Source: Blasia pusilla (taxonomy: Eukaryota > Marchantiophyta > Marchantiopsida > Blasiales). From it: a DNA stretch of 64,000 nucleotides. The stretch lies in contig CM114271.1 of the NCBI GenBank assembly GCA_050084515.1, forward strand, positions 56,978,001 through 57,042,000. Reading direction: 5' to 3'. Position numbers and translations under genes: made by a program. The notes under the pieces are model-generated. The model saw nothing but the letters and a program-made list of their open reading frames with translations, searched no databases and was not told the origin of the DNA. How positions within the stretch are numbered: the first letter of the stretch is position 1; each line of letters opens with the position of its first letter. Positions 35,986 through 47,395 of this stretch are shown piece after piece.

Positions 35986-36490
35986 CACTACAAGAAATCC
36001 TTGGTTTTATGACTAGGTTATATGACTAATACAAGTCATACTTTACATTCCATGATTGGAAATGACTGACGACTACTTTAGATACAAAAGCCAAGTCAGA
36101 TATGTCTAGCGACTAGGATAACTAGGATGGTCGGCTTAGGTGGACACTGGTATATGACTAGAGGGTGTAGTCATGAGGCCATGACGGATACGTCACTTAG
36201 ATGACGTGGAATAATGACACGTCAACGTATGATGTGGACTAATTGGTGTGACATGTCACTGATGATGTGGACTATGGAAGACAACTCATGTAGTCATATT
36301 TAGGGTATATGTCTAGTTACCACCAATCACTACAGTAGTCATGTAAAAGTACACAATATCCAATGAAAATGTGACAGGTGTACTCCATGGGTGAGGAATC
36401 CACTTGGCAGTAATAATCACGTCTCCACCACTCATTAAATTTTCAGGCTCAATTGTAGTTAGCGACTCGTGTAGTCATTCCAATTTTTTC
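35986..36490. repeat. CACTA2 left terminal and subterminal repeats
   Basis: The terminal repeat covers about 33 bases. GTCATGTAG/CTAGTCAT-like motifs recur to about 36480, similar to those at the right end of CACTA1. Confidence 0.75.
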
Positions 36491-37369
36491 CAATGCTATA
36501 ATGTACTCACGTAGTCGGGGGCTTGTCTTCTGGCAAGAGAGAGGAAGAGAGGAGAGTCTCTCTTAAAAAAGAAGGGCAGAATTCGCCTCCTCTCTTCAAA
36601 ACTTTTTGACATATTTGAAATTTTTGTTTGCTTTAAAATACAAGAAATCTTTAGAAGAGAGTAGGAAGTGGCCCACATTCGGGCCTAAAGTAACCTCCTT
36701 TTTCCAGGGGGAAAAAAAAAGTAGACATCATAAGACCACTACAAACATTCTTCCATCACTCTCCATGTGAGCCTAAGTTTCTTTACATTGCCTCTCTTAG
36801 TCTACAGTAAGTTGTGCCCAGGGGTATTTTTAACTACTCTAACTATGGTCTCAATAGACTGTGGTGCCCTTCAAGGTTTAACTTCTCGGAATATGTGGTT
36901 GACATTATGGATTGACATCTCTTCTTGCAAAAGGCATAAAATACTCCTCAATAAGGGGCAAAAGAAAGGCAAAAGGAGATGCCTTTAAATGATTGTTGAC
37001 TGTTCTTGCAGAAGGCATCAATACTCATCCATAAGGGGGTTTTCCACAACAAAACAAATTTCTCGTCACTTATGGTAGCCTTAGACTTTCATTACATCAT
37101 TTGATGATGTGGGCTCTTGAATGGGTGCACAAAGTATACCATGGACTACTGTGGGTTTGACAACTTGGTTTCACCATTCTCTCTGCCATTGAGAAATATG
37201 AACACACGAGACGACAATTGAAAAGATTGATAACTGTCTGGAATAAAGAAAACGTGATCAGACGAGACGATAATTGAAGCAAAAGATATTTAGCTGTTAG
37301 GAGTAAAGAGGAACTGACGCACCCATGTCCCTTCATTCAGATCCTAAATCTGAGAATCCAAGAAGCTGC
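36491..37369. other. No gene seen
   Basis: This stretch holds short ORFs only. A purine-rich segment lies at 36530-36600 and a poly-A run at 36710. It separates the subterminal repeats from the first palindrome. Confidence 0.4.
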
Positions 37370-37924
37370 ATCCCTCCTAACCCGTCGGAATCCGACATGT
37401 TGCAACTCTTGCAACCCGACGGAATCGGATGGGTTGCACCCCTTGCAAACAAGCTCACCATAACAAAAGAAGGATTTTGAGAAGTAATTCCATTCCGCCT
37501 TGCACCCCATGAGAATCCAACAGGTTGGGAATCCCAAATGGCAATCCGACAAGTAGTAGGAATTCAACACGTCTTAGAGAAGAGAAGAAGTCTACGACTG
37601 GTTTGACGATAATATGGGAATGAGCCAAAAGTGAAGAAGCCCGCCAGAATGCCTCAAAAGTTGGACTAACAGGGAAAGAGTCTGATCACTCAAGCAGCCA
37701 ACCTGTTGAAATCCGAAAGGTTGCCTGAAAGTGGTTAAAATATTGTGAGAAGTTGCAACCCGTCGGAATCAAACACGTTGCAAAATAAGCAGTTTGAGTA
37801 GATAGACCAACATAATCCACAAGACCAAAAAAGATATTCAACAAACTTTTACAAAAACCATCATGGATCAAAAAATTCTTGTCCTTTATTACATCCGAGG
37901 GAAGCTCAAAAATGTACATTTGAT

Positions 37925-40900
37925 CTAGTCTATGATTTCTTCAGCCTCGTCATCTACAAATTTACTCCTAACTCTCCTAGGTTCTTGTACAAAAGGAATG
38001 TCCTAGGATACAAGTGGCTCCTCTGCCTGATTGTAGACCGGGATCAAAAATGTTGGGGAATTTGAGAGCCTTGGCACCCCCCTAGGTACACCATAACGGT
38101 CCCATGTAACCTGATTTGAGTCCCACCGCCTTCCTCAGGAGTAAATCTTGTACGCTTTGCAAGGTGACAACCATCCATTATCAATATGTGCTCCGTCCTT
38201 GGAAACTAATAAATCCCTACCCCAAAATGCTTCAGTCAAGCTGGGTCCTTTAGTTCTTTGAACTCACTTGTCATTGTCCGAGAGCTCTTCCAGAATTACT
38301 GTCAACCTTACCCTCCCGATTTTCGGAAAAGCGGGAAGTGACGATGGTGTCACTACCAATGGTGGATCTGGAACCGGAGCTCGCGGCTTCGGAGGAGAGT
38401 TGTATCCTCCAACTAGCCTGTCGTAATCTACCTTTTCCTCTTTGCAAAGGTCATAAAGTTCCTGCCTTCCCTCAAGGCAGAGAACATTCCTGCCACTCTA
38501 CCAGGCACCTCTGATACTCGTCCCTGATAGGCCCACTAAGCCGAACACCAAGTCACTCGGCCTTGAATAGAGCTTGATGAGCGTTTGCATCAAGGCAGGG
38601 GACTTTTCCCTTCCTCCAAGCAAGGGAGTCACGTCTTGCATGTAAATTCCCGGGGGGGAATTGTATAAAGTATCTAAGCTGTACCCATCGGAGCATGGAT
38701 CGACTGGATCCAGGATCTGGAAAACCTGGAAGTTGTGCTCGGGCCTTACAAAACAATAAAAAAAGGAGTGGTTCATCTGTAAAGAAGCAGGTTGGAAACA
38801 ATGTCAGCAAAAAGAAAGAGCTACTTGACCGCTGGTCTACTCTCAATATGGTGACACAATGTGCAATATGTCCATAGTGCATTCTAGTCCCTGTTGATTA
38901 CCAACCCATAAGAACTTGGCCTAAAGTCCTAACAGTAGAGCAACCTGTCGGAGTGCGACAGGTTATTTTACAAGTGTCATTTTTTTTTTTTGCCATCAGC
39001 AACCCGTCGGAAGCTGACAGGTTGTTGGCTTAGAGCAACCCATGGTTGGCTAAGAGCAACTCGTCGCTTTTTGACGGGTTGCATCACTCCAGAAACACAA
39101 GGAAAAGCACAAGTACTTGCAACCCGTCGGATTCCGACGGGTTGCACTCACTCAATCGAGACTTGTGGTAAATTTGCAACCCGTCACTTTTAGACGGATT
39201 GCAACATCGCAGCCACATGCTCTTGGGATCCGACGGGTTGCATGTAGAGATCCAATCCATCGGAGCCCGATGGATTGAATTTGGATTGAGAGCCCTTACA
39301 CGGACTTGACTCGTCGCCGATCGGAGTGGATACTCGTTCTTGATGACCCATGATTGCGCCGTCCTCCACTTTAGCGACCTCTTCATGCACTAAAGGTTGA
39401 AGCGCTCATCCTTGCTCCCTCCAGTCAAGACCAAGAAACAACCCTTGTCACTCAGATAAGCGTCTCCAAAAGAAAACAAGAGCGCGATCTGGTCATAGGT
39501 AAGAGGGACATTCCAGTCTGCGATAGTGTCAGACGGATTGTTGTCCCACAAGCAAAACCCAGAGGGAAAATGTGCGATGAGGAGATCCACCGCCACCTCC
39601 TCGACCACCCCATGGACCGTCTAGGGAGCGTGCCCGTTTTGTTGAAGCTTTCTTCCCAACATGGTCAATTTGTCCATGGCGGGTGTCGACTCTTGGGAAC
39701 TGAAACTTTGCAGCTCATCCACAAGATTCGTGAAGTGAATGACGACATTTTTCCTGGTCGTTGTTTCTCTATGTCTTCCCAAAGATGATGGAGTGTATTC
39801 CACATCCTTATCTGCTCCCTAGGACGAACCAGGCGCCTCCCTTTCGCTTCTCCCGAGTCTGCGGTCGGCTTGTGGGGGTCTCTGTTACCTCAGACTCGAA
39901 TGGAGTTTTCTTGGCAGAGGACCTGGTCAAGCCCTCTCGCTCTGCTCGCTCGGACGATTCCGCCTCTCGCCTTGAGGTCTCAACGTTTCTTTTTTGGAAG
40001 AGTCGGACTCGGAATTCTTCGATCCTCTTGCCTTTCCTTTCAAACCCGTTGTAGATTTGTCCTTGGCGATGACTACCTTGGACACGAACTCCGCTGTCTC
40101 GAGGGCTTGCTCCTCCGCATCTCCTTTGAAAAAATCTTCAGGCTACAAATTCCAAATGTCGTCCCTACCTATGACTAGTGCATCATACACCAAGCATAGA
40201 TTTTTTTCGGTTATGTCCTCAGGATCGTTGAAGTCCAACTAGATTGGGCAATTGTCAACCTCCTAGTCGGACATGCCCTGTGTCATCTCCATGTCGTACA
40301 TGGAAAATGCCTCTCCATTGGGCGGAGAAGCCCATAATGTGTAGGCTACCGTTATTTTTTGCCAGGTACCTCCATTCTTACAATTGATGAGGTACCTGTA
40401 CACCATCCCTTGGGCAGCTCTTTGTTGAGATGAATCGGCCGCCTGCTCCTGAAGATCCTGCTTCTTCTTTGCAAATTCCCTTTTTTTGGCCTCAGTTTCT
40501 TCATCCAGGTTTGTCTGAGGGAGGATGTGATTCTTGAGCATCATCGTGAAGCCTGGGTTTTTCGTGGGCTTGTCTCAGATGTCATAAATCCATAGTTCGA
40601 AATCTTTTGCCTCTCAAGGTTTGCTTCCTCCAGAACTGGCTCTATCTTCTTCAGCTCCGCTTGAAGACCCAAGAGCATGGACTTCCCAAGAAGCCGCAAC
40701 GCGTCCCACAATGACCATTCACATAGCCAATGGAAGATCACCGAATCAAAAACTCCCGGAGGATGGTGTGTCGCCCTCTTTTGGGCCTCTCTGGCCTCGA
40801 GACTAATTTTCATCAGTCAGATTCTCCTAAACTCAGAAATTCGAGACACTGCAAATCTGTGAACACGGTCCTGAGCCACTTTCTTGCCGATCCGACCATG

Positions 40901-43301
40901 TGGATCTTCTTCTATCTTCCGTTGGCGCTTAATTATCGCCTTGACCTCCTTGTAGAATTCTGGGCCAAGTTCCGGGTTCAGAATGGTAATATAGCGCTGT
41001 ATCTTGCTTGCAGTGTACTTTGTAGCTGTAGATACTATAGCGTGGATAAACTTTGCACGTTTAGACGTAGACACGTTCTCCCTTCGCTCCAATTCCAATG
41101 TTGGCGGCCTGGATCTTCGACCAACAAAGGATTGTGGCAGCTGCATCTTGGGAAATTAAGGTATTTGCCCAAGTCTTCTTTTTAATTTGAGCCCCCTTCG
41201 CCAGCATCTCATTTACCACAGCGTTGCCCAAGAACCCCTTGTACTCTTCTAGGTGCGTTGTAAGCACCTTTTTCACCCTGTCGCAATTCTGGATCCAGTG
41301 GTGGGTGACATTCCCCTCGGATACAATCCTCCACATCCAAACATACACATCCAAACAAACCCTGTAGCTTGCAATATTTTTTATTGCAAGCTACAGGGTT
41401 CCTGCAACCCGTCGGACTCCGACTAGTGGCAACACCTGGTGGTCGAAATGGTAGCACAGAGAAAAATATTGCAACCCGTCGAGGTCCAACGGGTCGCAAC
41501 ACCTTTTTTTCTGTTACACTTATTGCAACACTCACACAAATTTTTAGATTGCACTCAAATTTGTGATTGTCCAATTACAACCCGTCGGGCTCCGACGGGT
41601 TGTAAGATGATTTCCATTCGGAGATTGGTTTCCGGAAAAAAACTGCACATATCAACCCATCAAAGTCCGACAGGTTGCGCAATTTCTAGTAAAGCTGGAA
41701 TTGGACGCCTAAAAGCAAGCTCTCCTACTCCGACCACCTACCCATGGGGGCAAATGTAACCCGTCCGAGTCCGACGAGTTGCTTTTGGCCAAAAATATCC
41801 CAAAAATAGCGGACAGTCCAACAACTTGTCGGACTCCGACGAGTTGCTTTAAGGCGTCCAATGATTAATTACCACTAGTTTAACAACTCGTCGGAGTCCG
41901 ACGGTTTGCAAAACATATACATCATGCATTCATTTTTACACTCGTCAATGGTGGACTGGTTTCGGTTTCCCGGCTTTCTCTGGTGTGCTTGGCCACTAGG
42001 CAACCCGTCGGACTCCCACGATTTGCTTGAAGCTTTCCAATTATGCAACCCGTCTGACATCGACAAGTTGAAGAAATTAAAATTAAGGAAGCGGAAACTT
42101 ACGTATTCATGGCATGCATTGCCATTTCCACCGTTGCCATGTGATGAGGAAATGGATGGAGCACGAATGCCTTAACGCAAACATGCGCCTCCAATGAATT
42201 TGGGCGCTCCTCTGCAAACTAGGTCCACGCTATGTACCTATGGTTTCCATCCCAGATGAAGAAGTAAAGGTTCCGCATCCAGTTAAATTGCGTCCCCTCA
42301 ATCGCTCTTCTGAACTCCTGGTCTCTTATCCTCCAGAATGTATCGAGCGCTTCCAAGTCCTCTTCCGTCACGAGCGCTTGGGTTCCATGTTCATCGTAAG
42401 GCTGAACATAGAATGGAGGAAAGCTGTCGACGTAGGATGTTTTCGCTGTTGACTGTTTCAGCTTTGCAATATCCTCCTCCAATTGAATTTCGCACATGTA
42501 CTCCATTGTCCGCAATCGGCAAAGTGGAATTCTCGGGGCATTTTGGCCCTCCATCAGTGCCATCTACTTAAAAACCTGCCACAATGGGGACCAAGTCAAT
42601 AAACTACACTTTTTTGCCAATGAATTGCATCACGGGCCTCACATAACTCAAACGTTTCTTACCCGCTCAAAGATTGGGTCGGTGTCTTGGCCCGCCAACT
42701 GCTCTAGGACAACAACCGGCAAGTCCAGAGGAAACTCATCCATCCGATAAAGGTCAATTTCTTCGGCCGGGCTCAAAGACAAGGAAGATTGTTCTCCTGC
42801 TTCTTCAGAGATGTCCACCATCTCCATGCTTGCCGTCCTCATGACCTCATCGTCCGTCATTTGAACTTCGACCATTTCCTCAGCCGATTTTATATTCATG
42901 GTGTCTCCAGACTTCATTGGGTACATTTCCTACATCTCAACACTCTCTGTTGGACGGGCAGGGCTTTCTTCAATGGCAATCGCTTTTTCCCTATGAGCTT
43001 TTGCCAATTCTGCTCTCCTCACGAACGCGTCCAGACGCTTTTTCTCATCTTTCTTGTCGGAGACTCTTTTCTTCAAGGCGTGCGATGCTCTAGCCTCAGC
43101 GTTTTGTTTTCTGAGCGCCTCCAAAACATGTTTTGCTAGAAGCTCTTGCATGTGCATATCTGCTTCCCTTTCCCACTCCTCTATCTCTTGCTGCCTTATC
43201 TCATTTGCCGAACGAGGCCATGGAGATGGTGATGCAGGAGTCCTCATGGACTTGGGAGTGATGCTCCCTACCTTGCTTGCTTGCATTTTTTTCCTCGTCA
43301 T
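37925..43301 (-). pseudogene. Large spliced gene ending in an N6/N4-type DNA methyltransferase
   Basis: Exon 1 (43301-42664) encodes a charged coiled coil and ends at GTAAGAAA. Exon 2 (42563-42238) follows a TTTTTAAGTAG acceptor and ends at GTACAT. A long exon region (about 41340-39302) encodes helical segments and an acidic/Lys-rich linker. It ends in a motif IV-like stretch, FCLWDNNPSDTIADW with LSDKGCFLVLTG. After a palindrome-filled intron, the last exon (38776-37925, acceptor CTTTACAG) has GGREKSPALMQTLIKLYS, PSDLVFGLVGLSGTS and GRNVLCLE. These match motifs X, I and II of beta-class amino-methyltransferases (IV before X before I). The natural stop is after DDEAEEIID. Frame stops (42927, 40150, 39391, 38497) and a frameshift near 41090 mark decay. 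The degenerate catalytic box makes activity uncertain. Confidence 0.6.
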
Positions 43302-43574
43302 GGTTCCCGTCAATGCTTCCTTCTCGACAGTCTAGACTCTTTCTGTCCACAAAAATTCCCTCGGATGGTCTCGCGATGAATCTCTGTGACCCTAGACCAT
43401 GCACAAAAATTCCCTCGAATGGTCTCCCGATGAGTCGCCTTGACCCTAGACTGCCGTGACCATTTTGTGATGAAGCGCCCTCAGCCTCCTCACTCCCCTT
43501 GGTATTTGGTCAGCTACTGCGTAGAAGAGCACATGAAATCGCAAAACGAAAAACGGAAATGAGCGAAACCTCCG

Positions 43575-43584
43575 CTATTTATAC
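43575..43584 (-). promoter_or_regulatory. TATA box of the methyltransferase-like gene
   Basis: The minus strand reads GTATAAATAG, a near-perfect plant TATA box, about 275 bp upstream of the first ATG at 43301. The palindrome array lies directly upstream of it. Confidence 0.6.
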
Positions 43585-43673
43585 TTTTCGAGCCATTGAG
43601 CTGACCGTTTGGTCGCACCGTCGTACCGACAACGACGTGTCGGCCGTTATGGAACTTTGGATGTGCATTCCGG

Positions 43674-44110
43674 CTAACCTGATGGTCTCCGATGGGTTGC
43701 ACGCTTCCGGCGTCTTGGGGATGCAGGGCGAGTTGCCCAGGAAACTTGTTCGAGACCCATGGGTTGCACCCATCCGTCCTCCTTGGGTAACAAGCCGAGT
43801 TACTGTGGCAACCCATCAAAGACCGATAGGTTGCACGCCTCCCCCGTCTTGGGGTAACAACGCGAGGTACCCGCGCAACCCGTCGGACACCAGGGGGTTG
43901 CACGCTTCCCTCGTCTTGGGATAACAAGGCGAGATACCCGCGCAACCCATCGGAGGCCGACAGGTTGCACGCTTCCTTCATGTTGGCGTTCCAAGGCGAG
44001 GTACCCGCGCAACCCGTCGGAGGTCGACGGGTTGCACGCTTCCCTCATCTTGGGGTTATAAGGAGAGGTACCCGGGCAACTTGTCGGATACCAACAGGTT
44101 GCACGCTTTT
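43674..44110. repeat. Tandem 67-bp array built on the palindrome
   Basis: Palindromes at 43807, 43873, 43940, 44008 and 44074 are 66-68 bp apart. Each is followed by a conserved TTGCACGCTTCCCTCRTCTT segment and a GCGAGGTACCCGCG spacer. More diverged copies extend the array to the left. Confidence 0.85.
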
Positions 44111-44627
44111 CTCTCCCTCGGGTAACAATGCGACAAAGCGTAGTTCCGAGGCAACTTGTTGCCCTTCGACGGGTTACAAGGTCTACTCGGAGTTGGACGC
44201 TTCCCAACATACGGAAAAACTCCACTCATGGTTTGTACGGTTAATGGAATAAGAGAAATCGACGCGAGATGCAAAAGGGAAAGCAAGGTTATGTACCTTT
44301 GGATCCCATAACAGTCCCCAACGGATTGCCATAGCAAATCTGTGCAATGTCTCGTGTTTGACGCTAGTAATCTCGACTCAAATCACATTGTTCAGACAAG
44401 AAGGAGGTACCAACCCAACAGACTCTGACGGGTTGCAACTTGCATTGGGACACTAACAGAAAATGGAACTCCGAGCTTCGCAACCCACGTGTCTGATTCC
44501 CAAATTCTGCAACCCATCAGACTCCGACAAGTTCCAACAGGATTGAATCCATTCCGTCAGACAATCTCACTTACCAAAGAGCATCTTGTCAATCAAATTC
44601 CGTCAGGAGAATCTAAGTCACTATTCA

Positions 44628-44637
44628 CTATAAATTA
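44628..44637 (+). promoter_or_regulatory. TATA box of the transposase-like gene
   Basis: CTATAAATTA lies about 80 bp before the ATG at 44711. A pyrimidine-rich run of CATTCT repeats follows. Confidence 0.5.
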
Positions 44638-44710
44638 AACATTCTCATTCTCATTCCCATTCTCATTCTTATTCTTAATCTCAGTCTCCTCCCGGTGGAA
44701 TCTTCTGGGA

Positions 44711-46440
44711 ATGGATAAGTATGTGAAGCTCATTTGTGGCAGTTATCTAGCGGCCCTTCCTCAATCAGAAATAATTTGATCACAAGCTCGTGAGTCTTTC
44801 ATACCAGTGGATGAAAATTTTCTCTCAATTCGAGTTCTTCTCCAAATTAGAACCATCTTTGTGTCCAAGGATGTTAGGGTGGATGGTATGGAGGACATAA
44901 TAGGTGAGACAATCGAGCCAATGATTGCAGACCGTAAAGTATGGAATCTCCTACCTCAATATAGAGTTTACGGCTTGCCTCTGAATTCCTCTGTTTCCCA
45001 AGTAGACGGTCAAGAATTTCCTAGTGCACCGACCTCTACGTTTGCAACTCCGAGCTCATTAGATCCGGCATCGACTCCAACTTCACATGTTCGTAACAAT
45101 GTTGTACTTCCTAAAGACATTCCGGATGTCGTCAACCTTAGTGGATCTGTCGGACACCAACCGAGCCCTCTATCCGCCTACTGGTTCCTCTTGCGAGTAT
45201 CACGCAATAGTTTGTTATCGTCTCTGCCCTTTAAAATGTTCAAGAACATTCTTGTCGATGAGCCACCGCCCACGTATGATGGTAATTGCATTTTTGAGTT
45301 TCCTCCACTTGCTACTCCTGCTCAAAAGAAAGATGGAGGACGCTTGAAGGATATGGACAGAAAGTCTGATTGTCATCCATGGTGTAGGCTTCAACGGACT
45401 AGTGCTTCAATTCCAGATGGTCCTTGGATTGTCTCGTGCCACCAATGCGATGGAGCCTTGGAGTGTAGAAGTCCAGCATGCCCGTATCTAGAGCGCAACG
45501 GGCGAGTCAATACGTCGCAATTCCCTCCCAAGAATGTAGAAACTCCATATGAGGTCGGTGCGACCATACCGCCGGGGGCCATCAATATCCTCATTATCAA
45601 GCATCCCCTTTCTACGTTGGAGCGTGTCCTGCATACATATTTTTCATTGACCACGACTTTAGTCCTACGTCAGAGTACACAAGGCAGGCAGTTCATGTTG
45701 GCTCCCACACTCATCCTATGACCGGTGCAATTCAGAGACACATCAAGGAGGATGTGGCAAAGAAAGTGGCCGAGGTCTACAGAAACTCTCCGGGATCAAA
45801 GCCCAGAGTGATCAAGTTAACAATAGCATCACAAATTTGTGAACAACGGCTTGGAATCCTTGGGCAGGGTGAGATCACGGCTGTTGACGAGAAACAACTC
45901 TGGGAAAATCTCGCATTTCTCGCTGATCTTGAATGCTTCCGGAATTTGCTACGTCAAATACGAGTACTGGATGGAAAGACGACCGAAATGGATGCCATTT
46001 CCATAATCAAGGCCAACTCCAGATTTCCATTCATTCAAAGATGGCAGTTCATGGGCTAGGGAGGCGAAGTATCCAGGGCTTATGTCTTCAAAATATCAAC
46101 GACACGACCATCGAGTGGCCTCAATCTTATAGATCGAATGAGGGAAGGGGAAGATCTTTATGGCAGTTGGGTAAGCTTTGATATATGCTACAGAGTGTTG
46201 AATGGATGGCTGACCATGGGTGCTCACGTTTATGACCATGGGGAGAAGGGACTCAGAACTATATTTTTCTGAAGTAAAAGCAGAAGACGTTGGCAGTTTG
46301 AAGATGTGTTGGTTAATCTTATTGGAGGTGGTGAAGGAAAACAAAAGGCCACCTCCGGAAATTTATTGGTCCATGATGGACAAAAGGCCACCTCCGGAAA
46401 TTTATGGGTACCGACGTTCTTTTCATTTCTATAAGTTTTC
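44711..46440 (+). pseudogene. Cys/His-rich transposase-like gene
   Basis: The start ATG at 44711 is in frame with the 304-codon stretch at 44807-45721, apart from a TGA near 44777. After a Ser/Pro-rich part comes a zinc-finger-like region: CHPWC, SCHQCDGALECRSPACPYLE, then HVGSHTHP. This layout recalls the FLYWCH/WRKY-GCM DNA-binding domains of Mutator-like transposases. Next come QRHIKEDVAKKVAEVYRNS and, near 46140-46280, SWVSFDICYRVLNGW and EVKAEDVGSLKMCW, which could be the start of a DDE core (Asp in SFD). Frameshifts at T-runs near 45640 and 46265 and a stop near 46057 break it. It ends without a complete catalytic domain. The family is unproven. Confidence 0.45.
46345..46412 (+). repeat. 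Short tandem duplication
   Basis: GACAAAAGGCCACCTCCGGA and the following bases occur twice about 35 bp apart at the 3' end of the transposase-like gene, with slightly different first bases in copy one (AACAAAAGG). Confidence 0.8.
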
Positions 46441-46990
46441 AACAGCACACTAACTCCGAGCTATCATCCTCAATGCTCTACAAGATCCAAAGTGGACGCA
46501 CCCTCCATCCCCCTCACGCGATCTTTTTTGCAACCTTTCCCTCTCTTTCTCTCAATCGCCTGACTCTCGAATCATAGGGTTCACAAAAATATCCACCCAG
46601 AAATGGGACTCGTGAGTCGGGGCCTTTCGAACTGAAAAGGAGCCCAAACAAAGGGCCAAGTTTCCAAAGTGTTGATCTTTGCCACAGAAGACTCAACATG
46701 CCACATCAACCGAGGACCTAGCCTCAATGTCACGTCGACATATACATAAGCTAATCCCATCCATAAGAGTGCTAAAGTAGATGAAAATGGCATAGAGATA
46801 TGAAACAATCCAACCCAAATTCCTCCTCTTCATTCTTGAGCCCTCTTTTAGTACCCTTCCCCCTGAACCAAGGGTCCAAGAATGTTCATTTTTTTCCTGA
46901 GGGGCAACCCAACCCCAAGAACACATGGTATATATATATATATCCAAAAAAAAAATACAGGAACATTGGAGCATAAAATCACTAAACACA
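46441..46990. other. No gene seen
   Basis: A TA dinucleotide run lies at about 46929-46941 and a poly-A run follows. I recognise no coding sequence. Confidence 0.4.
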
Positions 46991-47204
46991 TAAGTCGTCG
47001 TTTATGACTGAGTATCAATAGGCAACTGTAACAAGTACGACTAGTCTTGACTAAAGGGTATTGATAACTACTTTAGTAATAAGCAGATGACTATGTGAGT
47101 TGTGCAAACATAAATTTGAGGACTAAACCATTTTAGTCATAATGTGAGTCATTCTTTCGGTGAGTCATTTAAAGACTAGGCATAAAAACCACACACTTCT
47201 AGTG
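46991..47204. repeat. CACTA2 right subterminal and terminal repeat
   Basis: Motifs such as TACGACTAGTCTTGACTA and GACTATGTGAGT precede the terminus, which ends CACACACTTCTAGTG. TCT follows as target duplication. Confidence 0.8.
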
Positions 47205-47207
47205 TCT

Positions 47208-47390
47208 AACGCGCATATTCCCATACTGCTAACAATGGTCTCAATGGAGCACTCTTGGTGGGGACCCATCTATTCCTCTAGGCTGGGGCACGCATTTACT
47301 ACCTTAATAGATGTAATGTTGTTGGCAATTGGATCCACCATATACCCAACCAATAAAAACTTTTGGCTGGTACTGACTTGCATATGATGG
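47208..47390. other. E3 continuation, non-coding
   Basis: This is a short stretch between CACTA2 and the solo LTR, presumably E3 sequence by position. I could not align it confidently to E1. Confidence 0.4.
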
Positions 47391-47395
47391 CATAG

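Larger units (their letters stand above)
37370..44540. repeat. Family of about 30 palindromes, 27-bp consensus
   Basis: The half-site GCAACCCGTCGGA faces its inverse TCCGACGGGTTGC across about one base. Good copies lie near 39117, 41575, 41819, 43940 and 44008, with others near 37377, 37409, 37753, 38938, 38998, 39060, 39174, 39250, 41400, 41469, 41650, 41755, 41878, 41998, 42044, 43680, 43807, 43873, 44074, 44151, 44412 and 44510. They fall in the 3' flank, introns and upstream region of the methyltransferase-like gene and are absent from its exons. No copy was noticed elsewhere in the window. Compensating changes in the two arms occur in some copies. Confidence 0.9.
35986..47204. mobile_element. 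CACTA2: CACTA-ended transposon with non-TNP2 cargo
   Basis: The left end is CACTACAAGAAATCCTTGG followed by TTTTATGACTAG. The right end is the inverse of CACTAGAAGTGTGTGG followed by TTTTTATGCCTAG. TCT is duplicated at 35983-35985 and 47205-47207, the 3-bp duplication expected of CACTA elements. It is inserted in the gag half of E3. Inside are two divergent decayed genes and about thirty palindrome copies. No TNP2 transposase is recognisable, so the element either moved in trans or uses the transposase-like gene at its right side. Confidence 0.8.

Noticed and set aside
37370-44540. Palindrome family as a CRISPR array
   Set aside because: Spacing is irregular over 7 kb, repeats lie in introns of a eukaryotic-type gene, and no cas-like gene exists; only the 67-bp block is regular and its spacers are themselves repeated.
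46929-46941. TA-run as a promoter for a gene at 47.2 kb
   Set aside because: It is a simple repeat close to the CACTA2 terminus, with no credible coding sequence downstream.
47208-47390. Matching E1 leader sequence
   Set aside because: Expected from position in E3, but no convincing alignment was visible.
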